Shown one piece after another: positions 63,868 to 64,000 of a DNA stretch of 64,000 nucleotides (positions are counted from its first letter, which is position 1; each line of letters begins with the position of its first letter). A program made the position numbers and the translations under genes. Under the pieces are notes generated by a model that was not told the DNA's origin, ran no database searches, and saw only the letters and a list, made by a program, of their open reading frames with translations. Location of the stretch: NCBI RefSeq assembly GCF_009380215.1, contig NZ_WHUG01000006.1:1-64000 (forward strand), given 5' to 3'. This stretch comes from Rugamonas aquatica (lineage in GTDB: Bacteria > Pseudomonadota > Gammaproteobacteria > Burkholderiales > Burkholderiaceae_D).

Positions 63868-64000
63868 ATGTTTTCCTTTTTACTGAGCTTTGTCGCTTCC
63901 GCGCTGCTAACCCTGCTGGTGATTAAAGAAGCGAGATTGCACGGTCCTGCGCTCGATTCCGATTTCATGGGGGTGCAAAAAGTGCACGCCCACCATGTGG
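63868..64000 (+). CDS. MraY/WecA-family glycosyl-1-phosphate transferase, N-terminal end, partial
   Basis: The first 44 codons of a gene that runs off the right edge. It starts MFSFLLSFVASALLTLLVIK, a membrane helix, followed by FMGVQKVHAHHV. The GVQKxHxxxVPR-like block after the first helix is typical of polyprenyl-phosphate sugar-phosphate transferases of the MraY/WecA family, which start O-antigen or exopolysaccharide synthesis. The location just after rfbBADC supports a surface-glycan role. Confidence 0.7.
   Translation, partial: MFSFLLSFVASALLTLLVIKEARLHGPALDSDFMGVQKVHAHHV

Overview
The window is a high-GC chromosomal segment from a betaproteobacterium, most likely an Oxalobacteraceae member (Massilia/Duganella/Janthinobacterium type). 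This rests on protein families and gene order, not on any rRNA: an Ala/Lys/Pro-rich histone H1-like protein, an aroQ-accB-accC-prmA-zinc-ribbon-PfkB block, a pilG-pilH-pilI-pilJ-pilL chemosensory block, and yqgE-ruvX-pyrR-pyrB-pyrC'. No rRNA, tRNA, CRISPR array, complete insertion sequence or prophage was seen.

Layout. 1-5.4 kb: the end of a PilR-like regulator, ampD, then class Ia ribonucleotide reductase nrdA-nrdB, preceded by a promoter overlapped by two NrdR-box-like sites. 5.4-7 kb: a hipBA toxin-antitoxin pair with an unusual leader. 7-8.1 kb: about 1.1 kb with no convincing gene and very dense CpG. 8.1-9.7 kb: the histone-like gene and yggT. 9.8-17 kb (minus strand): PfkB kinase, DUF3426 zinc-ribbon protein, prmA, accC, accB, aroQ, a TlpA-like thioredoxin and a nucleotidyltransferase-like protein. 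17-24.1 kb: a tightly overlapping plus-strand run mpl-yqiA-ubiC-RNase II family-tonB-aroE-mtgA. 24.1-27.8 kb: a DUF4124-like protein, corA, a lipoprotein and two unknowns. 28-31 kb: a fused double-permease ABC transporter and its ATPase. 31-33.2 kb (minus): hemL and a degenerate ThiD homologue. 33.2-43 kb: rubredoxin and the twitching-motility chemosensory operon ending in a 1909-residue hybrid CheA-like kinase.

43-53 kb is the accessory part. It starts at an 84-bp inverted repeat that supplies the stop codon of an SRPBCC gene. It holds small lower-GC genes (a membrane protein, an Imm33-like immunity protein), a secreted unknown, a VOC protein, a two-gene unknown unit, a 1099-residue STAND/BTAD regulator, and a roughly 1016-residue multidomain protein with a candidate circularly permuted papain-like (YiiX/LRAT-type) catalytic core. 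That protein and its regulator are the best candidates for an undescribed system. 53-64 kb returns to core genes: photolyase, yqgE-ruvX-pyrR-pyrB-pyrC' (the dihydroorotase-like protein lacks the metal-binding HxH motif), plsC, apaH, the dTDP-rhamnose operon rfbBADC, and the start of a MraY/WecA-family transferase.

Palindromic elements with dRS3-like ATTCCC-N8-GGGAAT units lie between nrdA and nrdB and beside the regulator gene; substitutions in one arm are compensatory. All functional calls come from reading translated sequence and recalled family motifs; no database search was run.
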